From: Flavobacteriaceae bacterium
GTDB lineage: Bacteria > Bacteroidota > Bacteroidia > Flavobacteriales > Flavobacteriaceae
Assembly (NCBI GenBank): GCA_014238425.1
Contig: JABABD010000005.1
Span: forward strand, 124,001-188,000
Direction: 5' to 3'
Length of the DNA: 64,000 nucleotides
The notes under the pieces are model-generated. The model saw nothing but the letters and a program-made list of their open reading frames with translations. It ran no database searches and was not told the DNA's origin. Position numbers and translations under genes: made by a program. Positions 59,819 to 64,000 of this stretch are shown here, one piece after another. Each line of letters opens with the position of its first letter. The first letter of the stretch is position 1.

Positions 59819-60640
59819 ATGGGCAAACCACAACACGAAAATAAAAAAAGTAGATCTTTGAGAGGCGTAAAAACTAATAAAAAGGGAAATACACCTGTAA
59901 AGAAGAATGTATCACAAAAAAAGACATCTAATCCTAATGAAATTCGCCTAAATAAATACATCGCTAATTCTGGTATGTGTTCGCGAAGAGATGCAGATAT
60001 GCACATAAGTGTTGGTAGTGTGACTGTAAACGGAAAGGTAATTACTGAAATGGGCTTTAAGGTAAAATTGGACGATGAGGTACGTTTTGATGGCGCCAGA
60101 ATTCAACCTGAAAAGAATGCTTACGTCCTGTTAAATAAACCTAAGGGATTTGCAACTACCACTAGCGAAGGTAAAGGCAGAACAGTAATGGATTTAGTAG
60201 CTAATGCTACAAGTGCTAAAATAAGACCTATAGGAAGATTGGGAAGAAGTTCTCTTGGACTACTATTGTTTACCAATGACGAAGTTGTGCACAAAAAATT
60301 CACGAACTCAAAGCATGGTGTAGCACGATTGTTTCATGTCGAGTTAGATAAGAATATGAAGTTGGAGGATCTTAAGAAGATTCAAGAAGGCTTTAAAATA
60401 AAAGGAAAACTGATAAGCGTTGAAGACATTAGCTATATAGATGGTGCATCCAAAAAGGAGGTAGGTATTAAAATAAAGAATACAGGAAATACTATTCTAC
60501 GTGACATCTTTGATTATCTCAAGTATGAGATCGTGAAGTTAGATTGTGTCGCTATTGGACATTTGACCAAGAAAGATATCCCTAGAGGCAGCTGGAAGCA
60601 CTTAACAGAGCAAGAAGTGAATACGCTTCAGATGCTTTAG
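59819..60640 (+). CDS. RsuA/RluB family pseudouridine synthase homologue lacking the catalytic Asp
   Basis: A 273-residue protein from the ATG at 59819. A basic N-terminal tail (1-40) precedes an S4 RNA-binding domain (42-90, 'IRLNKYIANSGMCSRRDAD') and a RsuA/RluB-type catalytic domain. At the active site the family has GRLD followed by T/S-x-GLLL; here it reads 'IGRLGRSSLGLLLFTND', with Gly at 142 (codon GGA) in place of the nucleophilic Asp. The rest ('LNKPKGFATT', 'LTKKDIPRGSWKHLTEQEV') is intact, so the fold should be kept. Either the protein has become an RNA-binding factor or a neighbouring residue compensates. Confidence 0.88.
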   Translation: MGKPQHENKKSRSLRGVKTNKKGNTPVKKNVSQKKTSNPNEIRLNKYIANSGMCSRRDADMHISVGSVTVNGKVITEMGFKVKLDDEVRFDGARIQPEKNAYVLLNKPKGFATTTSEGKGRTVMDLVANATSAKIRPIGRLGRSSLGLLLFTNDEVVHKKFTNSKHGVARLFHVELDKNMKLEDLKKIQEGFKIKGKLISVEDISYIDGASKKEVGIKIKNTGNTILRDIFDYLKYEIVKLDCVAIGHLTKKDIPRGSWKHLTEQEVNTLQML

Positions 60641-60767
60641 TTTTAAGTTCGATTTTGGCGAATGTGTTCTCATCGTGTTCATGCATGGTTTGTGTTGTTG
60701 GAGAATTAAGTTAGCAAAAAGAGGTCAACGCGTTAGAATTTTGTTAGAAATTCCTGAACCATTATTG

Positions 60768-60792
60768 AACAACATGAACTATACATGTTGTT
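60768..60792. terminator. Hairpin in convergent intergenic region
   Basis: AACAACATG (60768-60776) and CATGTTGTT (60784-60792) form a perfect 9-bp stem with a 7-base loop between convergent genes. No T run follows on either strand, so it is at best a weak terminator or a protein site. Confidence 0.35.
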
Positions 60793-60806
60793 ATGGGTAG
60801 TATTCT

Positions 60807-61724
60807 TTAACCTTTGTGCTTCTCAATTTCCTGTTTAGTCAATCCTAAAAATTCTGCGGCATTATTGTAGAAAATATCCGCTTTTTGTTCGAAAGTTAAG
60901 AATTCGGCCGAATTTACAGCATCCACAGCAATGCCGATTGTTTCTGGCCATGTCATTTGATCAGATCCAAACATTATTCGTTTACCAAATCCTGCATTAA
61001 TTAAACCTTTTAAATAGTAGTGAAATTCAGCTTTAGGAAGAATCCAGCTAATAGCTGCAGTATCAATATAAAGCTGAGGATGGGCATACATCATTGCTTT
61101 CATATCATCCAAATATGGCCACCCACCATGCATTATAAAAATTTTTAAATTAGGATGAGAAATTAAAACTTCTTCTAATTGTTTAGGATTAGCATTACTT
61201 ACCCTCATCTTGTCCATGCCATAGTGGTATATTCCTCCTGGAGGTCCACCGGGCATTATGTGAAAACCTAAAGGTATTTTCAATTCTTCTGCTAAGTCAA
61301 AAAATCTTTTTTGTGATTCATGATCTGCAGTAATTCCAGCATAAAATGGAGCTAGTTCACCAATGGCAAAGAGTTTACCTTTTTTGTGCAATGCTCTCAA
61401 TGAATCATTTGGTAGATTTCTTCCACTGATAAGAATTCGATCAGGATCATGATCATACCATAAGTGGCCATCAGAAGTAAGAGCCTTTACAATATTATAC
61501 TCATCAAATTTTTTAAAAGTTTCTATTCTTTGGTCTTTGGGTGTTTTTACGCCTTTATAAGTTTCGTTTTTCAACGGATTGGGATAATCATGCCCAAACA
61601 TTTCAGGCGCGCTTTTCATATTGTAAGCATGAATGTGCATATCGATAATCGGGCCAGTATAGTTTTGTGCTTCAATATTTTCAATAAATGAAAACAAGCA
61701 AATCATCAGTAAGATTTTTTTCAT
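60807..61724 (-). CDS. Secreted amidohydrolase 2 family protein
   Basis: A 305-residue protein with a signal peptide ending at 'IEAQ' (20). The metal-dependent amidohydrolase fold is marked by H30 and H32 in 'DMHIHAY', H155 in 'GFHIMPGG', H199 in 'IMHGGWPY' and D255 in 'FGSDQMTW'. The family includes decarboxylases and lactonases for aromatic and sugar acids; export to the periplasm is unusual for it. The AraC regulator gene lies 11 bases upstream on the same strand, so they are likely cotranscribed. Confidence 0.88.
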   Translation of the reverse strand: MKKILLMICLFSFIENIEAQNYTGPIIDMHIHAYNMKSAPEMFGHDYPNPLKNETYKGVKTPKDQRIETFKKFDEYNIVKALTSDGHLWYDHDPDRILISGRNLPNDSLRALHKKGKLFAIGELAPFYAGITADHESQKRFFDLAEELKIPLGFHIMPGGPPGGIYHYGMDKMRVSNANPKQLEEVLISHPNLKIFIMHGGWPYLDDMKAMMYAHPQLYIDTAAISWILPKAEFHYYLKGLINAGFGKRIMFGSDQMTWPETIGIAVDAVNSAEFLTFEQKADIFYNNAAEFLGLTKQEIEKHKG

Positions 61725-61735
61725 TTTTCATTAGT

Positions 61736-62563
61736 TTAATTGTGATCTAATGTATCAATATCTTTTAAGTTGTAATTGTAAAAATCCGAACACTTTGCTT
61801 TTAGGCTGGAAAACGTGGAAGGTGAAACACCTCCAAATTTCTTGAAATCTTTAATAAAGTGTGCTTGGTCATAATATCCACATTCATATGTGATATTTGT
61901 CAACGACAAATCAGGGTGATTCAGGATAAAATTGGCGGCATGATTAAATCTTGCTATCCTTCGAAAATAGACAGGACTCATTCCAACGTATTTTTTGAAG
62001 AGTTTTTGTAATCCGCGATTGGATATACAAAGTGATTCGCTGAGCTTATCTAAAGAGACATATTGTTTAGATTTCAGTGCATTAATAGCGAAAGGTAATC
62101 TTGAATCAAGATCGGTTAATTCAATTCTTTGAACTAGGAATAATTCTAGAGCAATAAATTTCTGCTCAATAGAAGTAAGCTCTTTTAACTGGCACTTGAT
62201 TCTGCTCAGGTCACTCTCTGAAAAAAATATGTTTGGATCAGATAAAGAATCATGTAATTCTTGTGCAGGAATAGGGTTTAAGTAATAAAGGCCATAGCTA
62301 TTGAATTGAACTGTCATGAATTTCATACCTATGTATGGTAGAAAAGCAACTGTACTGGCGCAAGATGCATACAAGGAATGTTCAGTTAAAGAATGATTGA
62401 TATAAATATCTTTATCTAAAGACAATACAAGATTACTGGTAGCGTTAGGGAAAATGGCCGTAAAGCCATCAAAATGATCTTCTGAAGTAATTTCAACGTA
62501 GCTGATGAAATTGATTATTTGTCTTAGTCCTTTATCTTTTGGGATGTATATCTTTTGAATCAT
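61736..62563 (-). CDS. AraC family transcriptional regulator
   Basis: A 275-residue protein. The N-terminal 140 residues resemble the DUF6597-type sensing domain ('FTAIFPNATSNLVLSLD'). The AraC domain at about 165-260 has 'SLCISNRGLQKLFKKYVGMSPVYFRRIARFNHA' and 'NITYECGYYDQAHFIKDFKKFGGVSPSTF'. It precedes the secreted amidohydrolase by 11 bases and probably controls that unit. The gap 62564-62817 upstream is AT-rich with no clear feature. Confidence 0.92.
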   Translation of the reverse strand: MIQKIYIPKDKGLRQIINFISYVEITSEDHFDGFTAIFPNATSNLVLSLDKDIYINHSLTEHSLYASCASTVAFLPYIGMKFMTVQFNSYGLYYLNPIPAQELHDSLSDPNIFFSESDLSRIKCQLKELTSIEQKFIALELFLVQRIELTDLDSRLPFAINALKSKQYVSLDKLSESLCISNRGLQKLFKKYVGMSPVYFRRIARFNHAANFILNHPDLSLTNITYECGYYDQAHFIKDFKKFGGVSPSTFSSLKAKCSDFYNYNLKDIDTLDHN

Positions 62564-62817
62564 AAATCACCTAATAATTGTCACAACAAACATGATATGA
62601 GTTGTTTATATCAGCAGTTAAACGAAGTTCGACTTTTTATTTCAGTAAGTCAAGTTTAGTTTTGAAGTTTCGTTTTACGGTCTTGTGTATTAAACGTAGT
62701 GTTTTGACTACTGTTTTTTTAGATTTATGTTTTGTTTATTAAGTGTAAAGTTTTTCATTCTCTTTACTATTTTAGCTATGCTTTATACACGTTGTTGTAA
62801 ATAGTTTTAACCCAATA

Positions 62818-64000
62818 TTATTTCTTTACAATTTCCAAATCTTCTGTACCTTTTATTTTAGCTACTTCCCATCCTTCATTTAATTCTATTTCATAAAAAT
62901 CTCCATAGATTTTATTTCCTTCTATTTTTGTTGGTAATGGAAACATGTAAGTTGTGGTTTCAATATTTTTAAGTTTTAATATACCTCCCTCTCCTAACTT
63001 ATCTTTTCCAGAAATGATATGAAAGTTTCCAAAATTTTCACCAGAAAGGTCAGTTCCCTTAGCTCCTGAATAAACAATCCCATAATCATCTAAAATTAAA
63101 GTCCCATTCATATTAAAGGACAGACTAAACTTTTTGTCTACCAAAATTGTTTTAAGTGTGGGCTGTGTGATCAATAAATTTGTGTAATAAGCAGTAAGTT
63201 TTTCAAATTCAATTTTTCTCTCTGCTTCTTCTTGGTTAATGTTCTTAAAATTATTTCTTTGTTTCGCTGCGAATATTGCGTTTTCGTCTGTTAGAATCGT
63301 GTTTTTTAAATACTGCTTTTCGTAGATCTCTAAAAAATTAAAAATCTTGTCTAATTCAAGTCTCCAATCCATTTTTAAATAATCAAATAATATTCCATAA
63401 GCAGGTCCTGTTGCATATGGAAAAGGTCTTGTATAGGTTTCAGCAGACTCTCTGTTATTGATTTCATTTATGGCGTACTGATACTTATTGGTTACGGTTG
63501 ATAGTTTAATTCCAGTATAATTTGCAAGTCCTTCAACTGTTTCTAATTCAATTTCTTCTTCTAAATAAGCACTATATTTTGCCTGTCTTATTTTTCTCAT
63601 TATCAAGGCATCATTAACATATGATGCCACAATAGTTGCATCTGCACTTTTATCAGCTTGATGTAAGGCATTTTTAAGTGCTTGATACTCTAGACGCATT
63701 AAGAGTCTTGCGTCAAATTTGTCTAAATACGGTATTGGATTAGCTCTTAAATTAGTATTGTCTGCAAGGTGTGCTAGATGAAAAAGTTCGTGAATAATCG
63801 TGGCACTGTTATCATTTATAGAATTAATCATTACTGTAGCATACTTGACTCCTCTGTAATCTTGAGTCGTATTTGTAAAGCTTAACTCATTTTCTTTAAA
63901 CTTTGTGTAATACAAAATAGAATCTTTTGTTTCACTACCTATAAGTTCTTCAAGACTGTAGATAGTTTTATCATAATCGATGACTAAAACTTTTGGATTC
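62818..64000 (-). CDS. Putative HExxH zinc metalloprotease, N-terminus beyond window
   Basis: The frame continues without a stop to the right edge, so 394 residues of a longer protein are visible. The motif 'IIHELFHLAHLADNT' contains HExxH, the zinc-binding and catalytic motif of gluzincin peptidases. The following 200 residues are helical and rich in Arg, Lys and Glu ('LRANPIPYLDKFDARLLMRLEYQAL'), and the last 110 form beta strands ('LILDDYGIVYSGAKG'). The third zinc ligand is not obvious; Glu in 'VEGLANYTG' about 90 residues later is a candidate. The family is not recognised. Role unknown, possibly a secreted peptidase. Confidence 0.7.
   Translation of the reverse strand, partial: NPKVLVIDYDKTIYSLEELIGSETKDSILYYTKFKENELSFTNTTQDYRGVKYATVMINSINDNSATIIHELFHLAHLADNTNLRANPIPYLDKFDARLLMRLEYQALKNALHQADKSADATIVASYVNDALIMRKIRQAKYSAYLEEEIELETVEGLANYTGIKLSTVTNKYQYAINEINNRESAETYTRPFPYATGPAYGILFDYLKMDWRLELDKIFNFLEIYEKQYLKNTILTDENAIFAAKQRNNFKNINQEEAERKIEFEKLTAYYTNLLITQPTLKTILVDKKFSLSFNMNGTLILDDYGIVYSGAKGTDLSGENFGNFHIISGKDKLGEGGILKLKNIETTTYMFPLPTKIEGNKIYGDFYEIELNEGWEVAKIKGTEDLEIVKK

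Noticed and set aside
60768..60792. Strong bidirectional terminator between convergent genes
   Set aside because: The 9-bp stem is perfect but neither strand has a T run, so it is only listed with low confidence.
1..64000. CRISPR arrays, insertion sequences, rRNA genes, replication origin
   Set aside because: No spaced direct-repeat series, transposase motifs, rRNA stretches or DnaA-box clusters were seen.

Overview
The window is chromosomal DNA from a Bacteroidota bacterium, most likely a marine member of Flavobacteriaceae. It is AT-rich. It encodes a SusC/SusD pair, a type IX secretion C-terminal domain, many lipoproteins with short signal peptides, a mevalonate-pathway cluster with a UbiA-type prenyltransferase, and TAnnTTTG promoter -7 boxes. 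The genus cannot be fixed from the sequence alone. No phage, insertion sequence, CRISPR array or rRNA was seen. Both ends of the window cut through genes.

Layout. 0-7.2 kb: a BlaI repressor with a truncated M56 membrane peptidase, a secreted M28 peptidase, a leftward set (M20 dipeptidase, DoxX-like protein, EamA transporter) and a MocR-type regulator. 7.3-18.7 kb: a rightward locus read divergently from the MocR gene, encoding an M14 carboxypeptidase lipoprotein, SusC, SusD, an amine dehydrogenase-like enzyme, an N-acyl-D-amino-acid deacylase lipoprotein, a glutamate-racemase-family lipoprotein and an FN3 lipoprotein with a possible poly-gamma-glutamate-hydrolase-like domain. I read this as an undescribed extracytoplasmic scavenging system for D-amino-acid or gamma-glutamyl substrates; it is the best candidate for a novel system in the window. 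18.8-23.3 kb: tRNA-Leu(UAG), two DUF6624-like secreted proteins, a two-component system, then a decayed second copy of the tRNA-Leu with its terminator. 23.3-27.2 kb: a compact fructan/sucrose operon (GH32, MFS porter, fructokinase).

27.2-39 kb: a GAF protein, an HD-PycTM protein without a cyclase, three AraC regulators interspersed with small stress-type secreted proteins (NTF2-like, YHS) and two cytochrome P460 genes. An 18-bp motif recurs upstream of three transcription units here, twice at the identical distance (41 bp) from a -7 box. 39.2-45.3 kb: a methionine-sulfoxide repair locus with MsrB, MsrA, a Grx-Grx-thioredoxin reductase fusion, a thiol-disulfide protein, a Grx-GNAT fusion, a haem-binding protein, an aldo/keto reductase and a divergent second MsrA. 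45.4-49.1 kb: a 1227-residue lipoprotein combining a metallophosphoesterase, a possible atypical kinase-like module and an outer-membrane barrel.

49-64 kb: a potassium channel, GDPD, HI0933-type flavoprotein, DUF1697, two tandem TetR paralogues, mevalonate decarboxylase, a GHMP kinase, a UbiA prenyltransferase, a nitrilase, an LVIVD-repeat lipoprotein, a pseudouridine-synthase homologue lacking its catalytic aspartate, a secreted amidohydrolase with an AraC regulator, and a truncated HExxH protein. Several genes overlap in operons by ATGA or ATGAGTAA junctions. Several starts were moved downstream from the longest reading frame, because signal peptides or -7 boxes make the shorter form more plausible. 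The only gap over 300 bases between protein genes (18717-19041) holds the tRNA-Leu, its promoter and its terminator.
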